A DNA stretch of 55,619 nt, taken from positions 1-55,619 of the forward strand of contig CAILTK010000014.1 in the NCBI GenBank assembly GCA_903837135.1. Reading direction: 5' to 3'. Every line of letters starts with the position of its first letter. Within the stretch, counting starts at the first letter, position 1. The notes below the pieces were generated by a model. The model had not been told where the DNA came from. It was given only the letters and a program-made list of their open reading frames with translations, and ran no database searches. This DNA is from an uncultured Caulobacterales bacterium (GTDB lineage: Bacteria > Pseudomonadota > Alphaproteobacteria > Caulobacterales > Caulobacteraceae). Positions 29,645 to 37,603 of the stretch are shown here, in pieces. Both the position numbers and the translations under genes were made by a program.

Positions 29645-29699
29645 CACCATACCACAACTGCCGCCGACGCAACGGCGGATTTGTATATCCGGTATGGTG
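29645..29699 (-). promoter_or_regulatory. inverted repeat upstream of the DLSGNW gene (candidate operator)
   Basis: Perfect 9-bp arms CACCATACC (29645-29653) and GGTATGGTG (29691-29699), with a nested CCGCC/GGCGG (29661-29665, 29674-29678). The stretch is more AT-rich than its surroundings. It lies only upstream of the gene starting at 29596, since the flanking DUF1993 gene ends at 29717. A repressor operator or an RNA hairpin are both possible. Confidence 0.4.
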
Positions 29700-29716
29700 G
29701 CGTGATCGCGCGGCGG

Positions 29717-30241
29717 TCAGCGGCCGAAATGGGGAGCGAGGCCGGCCAGGAAGTCGGGTTTGCCGAGGTCCACGCCGTTGTGGCGCAGGATCGCGTAGGT
29801 GGTGGTGGCGTGGAAGTAGAAGCTCGGGATCACGAACTCGAACAGATAGACCTTGGCCGGAAACTGCAGCTCGTTCGGGCCGACCTTCAGGGTGATGGTC
29901 CGGTCCTCGGCGCCGTCGAACTTCGCCTTGTCCAGACTGTTCAGGAGGGCGACGGTCTTGGCGATCCGTTCCTTCAGTTCGGGAAGGGTGGTCTCGGTGT
30001 CGGGATAGCTCGGGACCTCGACGCCCGCCAGCCGGGCCGCGCCGCCCTTGACCCCGTCGGTGGCGATCTGGATCTGCCGCGCGAGCGGATACATGTCGGG
30101 CGCCAACCGGTCGCCCACCAGCACCGAGGGGTCGATCTTCTTCGCCGCGGCGAAGGCGGCGGCCTTGTCCAGGATCGCCGACAGGCTGTTGAGCATGTTG
30201 ACGAAGGCCGGGACCGAAGCCTCGTACATGGACAGGGACAT
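29717..30241 (-). CDS. DUF1993 family protein
   Basis: A 174-residue cytosolic helical protein. MSLSMYEASVPAFVNMLNSL and the C-terminal VIPSFYFHATTTYAILRHNGVDLGKPDFL match the DUF1993 family, a DinB-like four-helix fold of unknown function; the His in FYFHATT and HNGV could contribute to a metal site. The start at 30241 has AAGGAA 6-11 bp upstream. It is divergent from the crotonase gene at 30388. Confidence 0.88.
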   Translation of the reverse strand: MSLSMYEASVPAFVNMLNSLSAILDKAAAFAAAKKIDPSVLVGDRLAPDMYPLARQIQIATDGVKGGAARLAGVEVPSYPDTETTLPELKERIAKTVALLNSLDKAKFDGAEDRTITLKVGPNELQFPAKVYLFEFVIPSFYFHATTTYAILRHNGVDLGKPDFLAGLAPHFGR

Positions 30242-30387
30242 GGCGCATTCCTTCTTGGGTCGGGCTTTTCGCGGGCGCACGGGCTGGGCGATTCCACGCG
30301 CCGGCGCTTGCCTTACCTACGGGACATTCCAATAAGACCGCCAGCACTAAAGACCCGACGACACAAAGACCCGATGAGGAGACGATC

Positions 30388-31272
30388 ATGGCGACGCCCA
30401 CTTTCGAGACCCTGCTCTATGCGGTGGAGGACGGGATCGCCACCATCACCCTCAACCGGCCCGACAAGCTGAACGCCTTCAACGCCAGGATGATGGCCGA
30501 GCTGATCAAGGTGTTCGACGACACCGACGGGGACGACGCGGTGCGCGCGGTGATCGTCACCGGCGCCGGCCGCGCCTTCTGCGCCGGGGCGGACCTGTCC
30601 GGCGGCGGCGGCACCTTCGACCGCAGCAGTCCGCAGGCGGTGGAGCGCGAGGAGGGCAAGGTCGGCGACATCTACCGCGACGGCGGCGGGCGGGTGACCC
30701 TGCGCATGTACGAGAGCCTGAAGCCGATCATCGCCGCGGTGAACGGTCCGGCCGTGGGCGTGGGCGTCACCATGCAGCTGCCGATGGACATCCGCATGGC
30801 CTCCACCGAGGCGCGGTTCGGCTTCGTCTTCGCCCGGCGCGGCATTACGCCGGAGGCGGCGTCGTCCTGGTTCCTGCCCAAGGTGGTCGGGCTCTCGACC
30901 GCGCTCGAGTGGTGCTACACCGGCCGGGTGTTCTCGGCCCAGGAGGCGCATGAGCGGGGACTGGTACGCTCGCTGCACGCGCCGGACGACCTGTTGCCGG
31001 CGGCGCGGGCGCTGGCGCGCGAGATCGCCGACAACACCGCGCCGGTCTCCGTGGCGCTGACCCGCCAGATGCTGTGGCGCATGGCCGGCGCCGACCAGCC
31101 GATGGAGGCGCACAAGGTCGACAGCCGCGCCATCCAGTCCCGCGGCGCGGCGGCGGACAGCAAGGAAGGGGTCTCGTCCTTCCTGGAAAAGCGGACGCCG
31201 CACTATCCCGACAAGGTCTCCACCGACCTGCCCGACATCTTCCCCGAGTGGGAGAGCAAGGCGTTCAGATAG
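30388..31272 (+). CDS. enoyl-CoA hydratase/isomerase family protein
   Basis: A 294-residue crotonase-fold protein. The oxyanion and CoA-binding segment is AFCAGADLSGGG. The first catalytic Glu of hydratases is missing (PAVGVGVTMQLPMDIRMA), while the second position is kept (RRGITPEAASSWFLP). That pattern fits an enoyl-CoA isomerase or another crotonase activity rather than a true hydratase; this is inference from family knowledge. The C-terminal extension ends in PDKVSTDLPDIFPEWESKAF. It has its own promoter region facing DUF1993. Confidence 0.9.
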   Translation: MATPTFETLLYAVEDGIATITLNRPDKLNAFNARMMAELIKVFDDTDGDDAVRAVIVTGAGRAFCAGADLSGGGGTFDRSSPQAVEREEGKVGDIYRDGGGRVTLRMYESLKPIIAAVNGPAVGVGVTMQLPMDIRMASTEARFGFVFARRGITPEAASSWFLPKVVGLSTALEWCYTGRVFSAQEAHERGLVRSLHAPDDLLPAARALAREIADNTAPVSVALTRQMLWRMAGADQPMEAHKVDSRAIQSRGAAADSKEGVSSFLEKRTPHYPDKVSTDLPDIFPEWESKAFR

Positions 31273-31279
31273 GCGGGCG

Positions 31280-32176
31280 TCAGATCAGAGGCGGCGGCTC
31301 CGGTTCGCGGATTTCGGCCGGAGTCGTCGTCACGGCCCCGGCCGAAGCGCCGATCACCGCCAGGATGGCGAGGATCTGCAGCGGCGACAGCCGTTCGTGC
31401 AGGAACACCAACCCGGACAGGGCCGCCACGGCGGGCTCCAGGCTCATCAAGGTGCCGAACACGCGCGTCGGCAGCCGGGTCAGGCCGACGATCTCGCACG
31501 AATAGGGAATGACGCTCGACATCAGCGCCACCACGAGCGCCAACGGCCAGATCGCCGGGTCGAGCAGGGCGCGGCCCGCGTGGGCGATGCCGAACGGCGC
31601 CACCAGGAGAGCGGCGACGAGGCCCCCCATGGCCACCGCCGCGCCGCCATGCGCCGCGCCGGCCCTCTGCCCGAAGACGATGTAGAGGCCCCAGAAGCCG
31701 CCGGCGATCAGCGCCAGCCCCATGCCGAGCGGGTCCAGCGGGTGCGACAGCCGCCCGAGCGGCAGCAGCAGCGCCAGTCCCAGGACCGCCAGGCCGACCC
31801 AGAGCAGGTCGCTCCACCGCCGGGAATGCAGCACCGTCACCGCCAACGGTCCGGCGAACTCCAGCGCCACCGCGACGCCGAGGGGAATGGTGTGCAGGCT
31901 CATGTAGAAGGTCAGGTTCATGGCCCCGAGCGACAGGCCGTAGCCGAGCAGGGCGGGCAGGCTCCTGGCCGACAGCTTCAGCCGCCATGGCCGCCAGACG
32001 GCCAGCATGATCGGGCTGAAGATCATCAGCCGCAGCGCCGCCGCCCCCTCGGCCCCCACCCGGGGAAACAGGCCCTTGGCGGCCGCCGCGCCGATCTGCA
32101 CCGACACCATGGCGACCAGCAGCAGGCCGATCGGCAGGGCGAAGGCGGGCGTGGAGGGACGGGACTCGGTGGTCAT
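31280..32176 (-). CDS. DMT/EamA family exporter (RhtA-like)
   Basis: A 298-residue inner-membrane transporter with ten hydrophobic helices in two EamA repeats. The order and motifs (FPRVGAEGAAALRLMI, NLTFYMSLHTIPLGVAVALE, FAGPLAVTVLHSRR, LTRLPTRVFGTLMSLEPAVAAL) resemble RhtA, the threonine/homoserine exporter. The actual substrate is unknown. ATG 32176 is preferred (GGAAGAAGA upstream); the longer frame to 32293 adds an Arg-rich stretch. It converges on the crotonase gene with 7 bp between. Confidence 0.88.
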   Translation of the reverse strand: MTTESRPSTPAFALPIGLLLVAMVSVQIGAAAAKGLFPRVGAEGAAALRLMIFSPIMLAVWRPWRLKLSARSLPALLGYGLSLGAMNLTFYMSLHTIPLGVAVALEFAGPLAVTVLHSRRWSDLLWVGLAVLGLALLLPLGRLSHPLDPLGMGLALIAGGFWGLYIVFGQRAGAAHGGAAVAMGGLVAALLVAPFGIAHAGRALLDPAIWPLALVVALMSSVIPYSCEIVGLTRLPTRVFGTLMSLEPAVAALSGLVFLHERLSPLQILAILAVIGASAGAVTTTPAEIREPEPPPLI

Positions 32177-32378
32177 TCTTCTTCCAGCGCCTCGCTCAAG
32201 CCGCCGCGAAGCCCGCGCCGGAGGTGCCCCCCGTCTGGAGGCGCTGTCACAAAGCGACCGAGGGGGCAGTGCTGCGGGAGGCCGCACACGCATTACAAAC
32301 CGGCTCGCGTCAAGGGGCGGCCCGTGGTGGCGCTCCCCCTCGTCCGGATCGCGCGCCTTCCCCCGCGAAAGGGTCTAG

Positions 32379-33317
32379 CTAGGGCTTCTGGGCGGCGGCG
32401 TAAGCCGCGAGAGCGATCATGTCGGCGTCGGTGAGACCGGCCGCGACCCGCTGCATGGCGACGGCTTCGGGCGCACGCCGGGTTCTTGCGCGGAAGGCGA
32501 GCAATTGCCGGAACAGATATGACGGTGAACGGCCCGCGATCGGCGGACCGGCGGCGCCCTTCAGTCCAAATCCGTGACAGCTGGCGCAGGGCTGGGCGTT
32601 CGGGCCGCCGCTCCGGGCGAGCGCGGCTCCCCGCTCGACCGCCCCGGCCGGGACATAGGCCGCGTAGGTCATGTGGCCGTCGCGCTTCTCGAACCCGACG
32701 AGGTCGGCGGGGGCCTCGACGATACGCTGCCCAAGCGGTGCGAATTCGCCCTTGGAGACCTTGTAGACAAAGAAGGCCGGGGTCGCCCTCGGCGCCATGG
32801 CGCCCTCGACCACCCGTACGCGGGAGGTGAAGGTCTGTCGGCTGAAATAGTCGGCGGCCGCCCGGAGATCCTGTGGGGAGACGCTCTTTGCGACGCCCGC
32901 CATCAGCGTGGCGGGAACATAGTCCGGTCGAACGCCCGCGCGCGCGCCGGACTTCATCGCCTCGACCTGACGCACGATATAGGCCGCCGGCAGACCCGCC
33001 AGGTTGGCGTTCTCGGGGCGTCCCTCGCCGCCGGGCAGATGACAATAGCCGCAGGCCCAGCCGCCGGGCGTCGGCGACCTGGCGACGATCCCCGGCAGGG
33101 CGCCGTGCTCGCCCGGCCGCCAGTCCACGGCCTCGCCGCCGCCATGGACGATGGTCTCGGGATAGGCCCGCGCCGCGCCGGGCACGGTGATCGTTCGGGC
33201 CGGATCCAATGTCTGGGCGCCTGCGCGGTGTCCGCCCGGTGGGAACGCCCAGTCCGGGGCCGTCGCCGGCGCAGCCGACGCGGCGAGTGCGATCATCAGC
33301 AGGATAGATTTCAGCAT
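32379..33317 (-). CDS. secreted dihaem cytochrome c
   Basis: A 312-residue periplasmic protein with a Sec signal peptide (about 1-20). Two CxxCH haem c sites are present: CGYCH (Cys89-His93) and CASCH (Cys244-His248). Possible axial Met ligands occur after each (for example in PATLMAGV and EAVAMQRV). The two-domain arrangement resembles the cytochrome c4/c553-like class of electron carriers. No oxidase or dehydrogenase partner is adjacent. The start at 33317 follows a run of G. Confidence 0.9.
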   Translation of the reverse strand: MLKSILLMIALAASAAPATAPDWAFPPGGHRAGAQTLDPARTITVPGAARAYPETIVHGGGEAVDWRPGEHGALPGIVARSPTPGGWACGYCHLPGGEGRPENANLAGLPAAYIVRQVEAMKSGARAGVRPDYVPATLMAGVAKSVSPQDLRAAADYFSRQTFTSRVRVVEGAMAPRATPAFFVYKVSKGEFAPLGQRIVEAPADLVGFEKRDGHMTYAAYVPAGAVERGAALARSGGPNAQPCASCHGFGLKGAAGPPIAGRSPSYLFRQLLAFRARTRRAPEAVAMQRVAAGLTDADMIALAAYAAAQKP

Positions 33318-33430
33318 GTCCCCCCCGTCGCCGAGAATGGCCAAGCCTGTCGGCTTGCGCAACAGCGGGCGGATTTGACGGGCGGTTAACCGCGACGCGC
33401 TCTAATGGATCGACCCCCAAGGGACGCTTC

Positions 33431-34648
33431 GTGGCCGAACCCGCTTTCCAGGATCAACTTCCCGCGCCGGCCCTGCCCCTTGGCCGCGCGCGCCGGGCGC
33501 TGGTCAAGCGACTCGCCGACGTGGTCTGCCTGCCGAGCAGCCGCGTCAACGCCTTCGAGCGGGCGATGACGGCCGATCTGCTGGTCGAGATGCTGCGCGA
33601 GGGCGAACCGCAGGATCGGATCCGCACGGCGCGCCGTCTGGTCGGTCTGACCGAAATCCCCACCAGCGTCCTGCGCCTGCTGCTGCGCGACGACATCGAG
33701 GTCGCCGCGCCCCTGCTGGAAGATGGAACCATCATCCCCGATTCCGAGCTGATCCTCGTCGCGCACGGCGCCACGATCGAACATCGGCGGTTGATCGCGG
33801 CCCGCCGAGAGGTGTCCGAACTGGTGGTCGACGCCGTCATCGACGCCGCGGAGTCCGACGTGATCGAACTCCTGCTCCGCAACACCGGCGTGAGGTTCTC
33901 GGCCACGGCGATCGAGCGGATCGTGGCCGCCTCGCGCGAACACCCGCGCTATATCCCGGGCCTCTTGAAGCGCAGCGAGCTTCGCCCCAGCCACGCCTAT
34001 GTGATGTTCTGGTGGAGCGATCCGGAGTGCCGGCGCATCATCCTCCAGCGGTTCGCCGTCTCACGGGAGGTGCTGCAGGACGCGTCCGGCGACATCTTCC
34101 CGCTGGCGACGGCCGAGGGGTGGCAGGACCCCCTGGTGCGCAAGGCCCTGCAGTTCATCGAGCGGCGTCAGCGCAACCGCGCCGCCCTCGACAAGAGCCC
34201 TTATGACAGCCTGGACGCCGCCGTCGCCGCCGCCCAGTCCGGCATGACCCGCGAACTCGCCTCCGAGATATCCTACCTGTCGGGGATCAAGCCGACCACC
34301 GGGGCCAAGATCTTCACCGACGCCTGCGGCGAACCGCTGGCGATCCTGTGCAAGGCCACCGGTCTGCCCCGCTCGGCGATCACGGCGCTGTGGCGGGCCC
34401 TGCGGCGGCCGGAGGAGGATTCGGCGGGACGCATCACACCGGCCCTGGAGCGCACCCTCATCACCTATGACCTCATGGCGGTCGATCGGGCCCAGACGGT
34501 GCTGCGTTACTGGAACTGGTCTTTGTCCTCCGCCTTGACGCCGGCCCTCGTGCGAGCCATTCGCGAGGGAGACGAAGAGGCCCTGGACGAATACTCCACC
34601 CCCCAGCGGGCGGCTATGTTGGCTCTTTCGTCGGATTTCAGAGGCTGA
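33431..34648 (+). CDS. DUF2336 domain protein
   Basis: A 405-residue soluble, largely helical protein starting at GTG. The body shows HEAT-like helical units (LVKRLADVVCLPSSRVNAFE, LLVEMLREGEPQDRIRTARR, LRLLLRDDIEVAAPLLEDG) typical of DUF2336, a family of unknown function common in Caulobacterales and Rhizobiales. The centre contains MFWWSDPECRRIILQRFAVS. There are no membrane helices. It stands alone between the divergent cytochrome gene and mucR. Confidence 0.85.
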   Translation: MAEPAFQDQLPAPALPLGRARRALVKRLADVVCLPSSRVNAFERAMTADLLVEMLREGEPQDRIRTARRLVGLTEIPTSVLRLLLRDDIEVAAPLLEDGTIIPDSELILVAHGATIEHRRLIAARREVSELVVDAVIDAAESDVIELLLRNTGVRFSATAIERIVAASREHPRYIPGLLKRSELRPSHAYVMFWWSDPECRRIILQRFAVSREVLQDASGDIFPLATAEGWQDPLVRKALQFIERRQRNRAALDKSPYDSLDAAVAAAQSGMTRELASEISYLSGIKPTTGAKIFTDACGEPLAILCKATGLPRSAITALWRALRRPEEDSAGRITPALERTLITYDLMAVDRAQTVLRYWNWSLSSALTPALVRAIREGDEEALDEYSTPQRAAMLALSSDFRG

Positions 34649-34848
34649 ACAATACCCTAGGCTTGCTCGCATAAGGCGTTTAGCCCGTTCTGTCCTTTAC
34701 CATGACAGGTTCCGCAACTCGAAAATGAGTAGCCGGGGCCGAGTTCCCCATTGTCTTCTGTTACGAAGCTCCTTAGATGACCGCGGGAGGAGTTCATTTT
34801 CTCCGTTACCATCAATTCGCCTTGAGGCGACTGTGAGCCAAGATCACC

Positions 34849-35256
34849 ATGGATGACAAAGCTGAAATTATTGAGATGACCACCGATATTGTGTCCGCTT
34901 ACGTGGGCAACAATTCGGTTGCAGCCACGGATTTGCCTGGGCTGATCCAGAGCGTTCATAAAGCGCTTTCGGGCGTGGGAAGTGGAGCCGAGCTGGTCGA
35001 GGCGGCCCCGAAGGAGCCGGCGGTGTCGGTGAAGAAGTCGATCACGCCCGACTATCTGATCTGTCTCGAAGACGGACGCAGGTTCAAGTCGCTCAAGCGC
35101 CACCTGCGCACCAAGTACAACATGAGCCCGGAGGACTACCGCGCGAAGTGGGGCCTGGCGAAGGATTATCCGATGGTGGCGCCGAACTACGCGCGCGCGC
35201 GGTCCGACCTCGCCAAGCAGATGGGCCTGGGGCAGGGCGGCCGGAAGGGCCGCTAG
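34849..35256 (+). CDS. mucR: MucR/Ros family transcriptional regulator
   Basis: A 135-residue DNA-binding protein of the Ros/MucR family; in alphaproteobacteria these regulate exopolysaccharide, motility and cell-cycle genes, binding AT-rich sites. The core is CLEDGRRFKSLKRHLRTKYN then SPEDYRAKWGL. Of the Ros-type Cys2His2 ligands only Cys72 and His85 are kept; the second Cys is Asp75 and the last His is replaced by Lys/Tyr (89-90), so this may be a zinc-free member, as known for some Mesorhizobium homologues. The 200-bp leader is noticeably AT-richer than its surroundings, compatible with autoregulation. Confidence 0.93.
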   Translation: MDDKAEIIEMTTDIVSAYVGNNSVAATDLPGLIQSVHKALSGVGSGAELVEAAPKEPAVSVKKSITPDYLICLEDGRRFKSLKRHLRTKYNMSPEDYRAKWGLAKDYPMVAPNYARARSDLAKQMGLGQGGRKGR

Positions 35257-35393
35257 AGCCGGTCAGGCCGAAGCGGATCCGGCCTCGGCGCCGGATTCGC
35301 GTCTGATTCGCGTCCCCGGGCCGGCTTCCACCGGATAGGACGGCGTCATCCGATCGGGAACGGCCGCGTTTACTCAACCGAAGATCGTTGCAG

Positions 35394-35420
35394 CGCCCGC
35401 CAGCCTCCGGCGGGCGTTTT
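35394..35420 (+). terminator. Rho-independent terminator after mucR
   Basis: A perfect 8-bp GC stem CGCCCGCC/GGCGGGCG (35394-35401, 35409-35416) with a 7-nt loop, followed by TTTT. It lies 138 bp after the mucR stop. No gene is visible in between. Confidence 0.85.
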
Positions 35421-35580
35421 GCGTTTCCCTTCGCGCTCGACTCAGGACTGAGTCTTTCGCGCCACAGGTGATTCCCGCCTGACGCGTTTACGCAAAAAAT
35501 CCTTGAAACCGCTTGCTGCGAGTCGGCGGTTAACAGATAGTAAGCATCACGATTCCAAGGGTTTGAGGGGGAATCTGAAT

Positions 35581-36087
35581 ATGCTTTCGCAGCGGGAGGG
35601 CTCCGCCTCCGCCGTTCGTGCGCACGAGGAGCTTTTCGCCTATTGGGCGTCGCGCCGCGAACCCGGTCGCCTTCCGGGCCGCCGTCAGATCGATCCCACG
35701 GACTTCAAGCGCCACCTCCCGACCGTCAGCCTCATCGACGTGGTGGCCGCGCCCGGGGACGGGTCGGCGCGAGACTATCGCCTGCGCCTCGCGGGCACCG
35801 GACTCTATGAGGTCTATCGCGGCGAAATCACCGGTAAGCGGCTCGGCGAGGTCTATGACGCGCCGTCGGCCGGGTATTGGCGCGCCGAGCTCGACAAGGT
35901 GGTGACCGAGCGCCGCCCGGGCGTCGGCTCCCACTCGCTGGCCTGGCGCGGCGCGCCGCACCTGTCGATCCTGTGGCTTCGCCTGCCCCTGGCCTCCGAC
36001 GGGCGGCGGGTCGACATGATCCTCGGCTACGACGTGGTGGTCGGATCCCACGGCGAGTTCGGCCGCAGCGGCATCCGCGCGGCCTGA
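35581..36087 (+). CDS. PAS_5-family (DUF1434-like) protein
   Basis: A 168-residue single-domain protein. Its order of motifs fits the alphaproteobacterial PAS_5 family: AYWASRREPGRLPGRRQIDP near the start, LPTVSLIDVV, then YRLRLAGTGLYEVYRGEITG. PAS folds sense ligands or mediate interactions; there is no output domain here. The start is ATG 35581 with GAGGGGGAA upstream; an in-frame ATG at 35503 adds 26 atypical residues. The AT-rich 35420-35580 leader contains GTTAACAGATAGTAAGC. Confidence 0.8.
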   Translation: MLSQREGSASAVRAHEELFAYWASRREPGRLPGRRQIDPTDFKRHLPTVSLIDVVAAPGDGSARDYRLRLAGTGLYEVYRGEITGKRLGEVYDAPSAGYWRAELDKVVTERRPGVGSHSLAWRGAPHLSILWLRLPLASDGRRVDMILGYDVVVGSHGEFGRSGIRAA

Positions 36088-36091
36088 TCGA

Positions 36092-36526
36092 TCAGCCCGC
36101 GCTGCGCATCGCCTCGGCGTCGCGCCGCAGTCGCTGCACCATCGAAAAGAATCCGTTGGAGCGCTGGGCCGAGATGGCGCTGGCGAAACCCAGGCGCGCG
36201 AAGGCGGCCTTGACGTCGAAATCCAGCACCTCGCCCGGCGACCGGCCCGAGAACAGACGCACCAGCACCGCCACGAGGCCGCGTACGATGTCGCTGTCGG
36301 AATCGCCGCGGAAGCGCAGCCGGCCGTCCCGCGGTTCGGTCACCAGCCAGACCTGGCTGGCGCAGCCGCGCACCTTGTTGGCCTCGGTGCGCTCGGCGTC
36401 GCTCAATGGCTCCAGCGCGCGGCCGAGATCCATCAGATGGCGATAGCGCTCCGGATCCATCGGGTCGCCCAGCATGTCGAACTCGTCGGCCAGCGCCTCG
36501 AGCTCGGCGGTAATGGTGTCGGTCAT
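36092..36526 (-). CDS. sufE: cysteine desulfuration protein SufE
   Basis: A 144-residue sulfur-acceptor protein that takes persulfide sulfur from SufS for Fe-S cluster assembly. The acceptor Cys55 is in NKVRGCASQVWLV, and FRGDSDSDIVRGLVAVLV follows as usual. Length is normal. No other suf genes are nearby. It converges on the PAS_5 gene with 4 bp between stops and lies 65 bp downstream of the soluble histidine kinase gene on the same strand. Confidence 0.94.
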   Translation of the reverse strand: MTDTITAELEALADEFDMLGDPMDPERYRHLMDLGRALEPLSDAERTEANKVRGCASQVWLVTEPRDGRLRFRGDSDSDIVRGLVAVLVRLFSGRSPGEVLDFDVKAAFARLGFASAISAQRSNGFFSMVQRLRRDAEAMRSAG

Positions 36527-36591
36527 GCCCGCCAGTTAGGCCCGCGCCGCGCGCGGCTCAACCCCGCAGCCGCGCCGGCCCCCCGCGGTGA

Positions 36592-37386
36592 TCAGGACGA
36601 GGGCCGATTCTGGCCCGGGACCGTCGGCAGTGAGATCGAAGCGCGCAGGCCGCGTCCCGGCTCGGAATGCAGGCGAAGCTTGCCGCCCATGGCCTTGGCC
36701 AGGAGCCGGGCGATCGGCAGGCCCAGGCCCGCCCCCTCCGTCTGCCGGGTCAGGGCGTCGCCGCCCTGCTCGAACGGACGAAGGATCCGCTGCACGTCCT
36801 GAATCGGCACACCCGGACCTTCGTCGATCACGTCGAAGGCGACACCGTCCCGGCTTGCGCGCAGGCGTAGCCGCACTACGCCGCCCTTGGGCGATACGGC
36901 GATGGCGTTGTGGATCAACTGCGTCAGGGCGGTCTTGAGAGCGCGATCGTCGGCCAGGACCCAGGCGGTGACCTCGGACTCGATCGACAGGCGCACGTCC
37001 CGCGCGCCGGCGTCCGCGGCGACGGACTCCGCCACCTCCTCGAGCATGGCGACCGGATCCTCGGGCCGGAAATCCAGGTCGACGACCCCGGCCTCGAGCC
37101 GCGCCACATCGATCACGTCATTGACCAGCTTGAGTAATTTGAGCCCGCTGGTGCGCACCATCTCGGCATGCTCGCGATATCGCGGATCGCCGATCGGGCC
37201 GTGCAGTTCGCGGGCGATGATCTCCGAAAAGCCGATGATCGAGTTCAGCGGTGTTCGCAATTCATGCGAGACGAGCCGCAGGAACGAGCGGCGCCCAGCC
37301 TCGTCCGCCGCCCGTCGCGCGGCGCCGCGGAGGCTCCTACGGCGCCCCGGGGCTTGGTCCTCGATCCGGCCGGCGGAGGCGGTCAT
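36592..37386 (-). CDS. soluble sensor histidine kinase
   Basis: A 264-residue kinase core without membrane helices or a recognisable sensor domain. The H-box is FLRLVSHELRTPLNSIIGFS, and the HATPase_c domain has N-box QLIHNAIAVSPKGG, G1 DVIDEGPGVP and G2 GAGLGLPIARLLAKAMGG. The start is set at ATG 37386, leaving a short Arg/Ala-rich N-terminus; a longer frame to 37461 is possible and neither has a clear Shine-Dalgarno. It is divergent from a second kinase 217 bp away. No response regulator is adjacent. Confidence 0.85.
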   Translation of the reverse strand: MTASAGRIEDQAPGRRRSLRGAARRAADEAGRRSFLRLVSHELRTPLNSIIGFSEIIARELHGPIGDPRYREHAEMVRTSGLKLLKLVNDVIDVARLEAGVVDLDFRPEDPVAMLEEVAESVAADAGARDVRLSIESEVTAWVLADDRALKTALTQLIHNAIAVSPKGGVVRLRLRASRDGVAFDVIDEGPGVPIQDVQRILRPFEQGGDALTRQTEGAGLGLPIARLLAKAMGGKLRLHSEPGRGLRASISLPTVPGQNRPSS

Positions 37387-37603
37387 TGTTCTGGCAAGAC
37401 AGTTGCTTGGGGAGGCACCTAAGCACGTCGCGCTTACGATTCGGTTCACAGCTTTACCCACCGCCGTCGGTCGCCCCGCGATTGTAGGGACTGGAGCGGC
37501 GCGGGGCGGGCCCCTAGAACCTCGTCCCAGCGAGACGGACTCTGAGCTTCAGCGGCCGGACGGGCCTGACGTGTGGAATTTGAGCGGAGTTTCGGATGGC
37601 GGC

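Noticed and set aside
35530-35545. CtrA box TTAA-N7-TTAA before the PAS_5 gene
   Set aside because: Only the first half-site fits; the second reads TAAG, so the match is too weak to report as a site.
36887-37603. Upstream extension of the membrane histidine kinase
   Set aside because: It is antisense to the soluble kinase and lacks sensor-domain features; the kinase's membrane helices begin right after ATG 37604.
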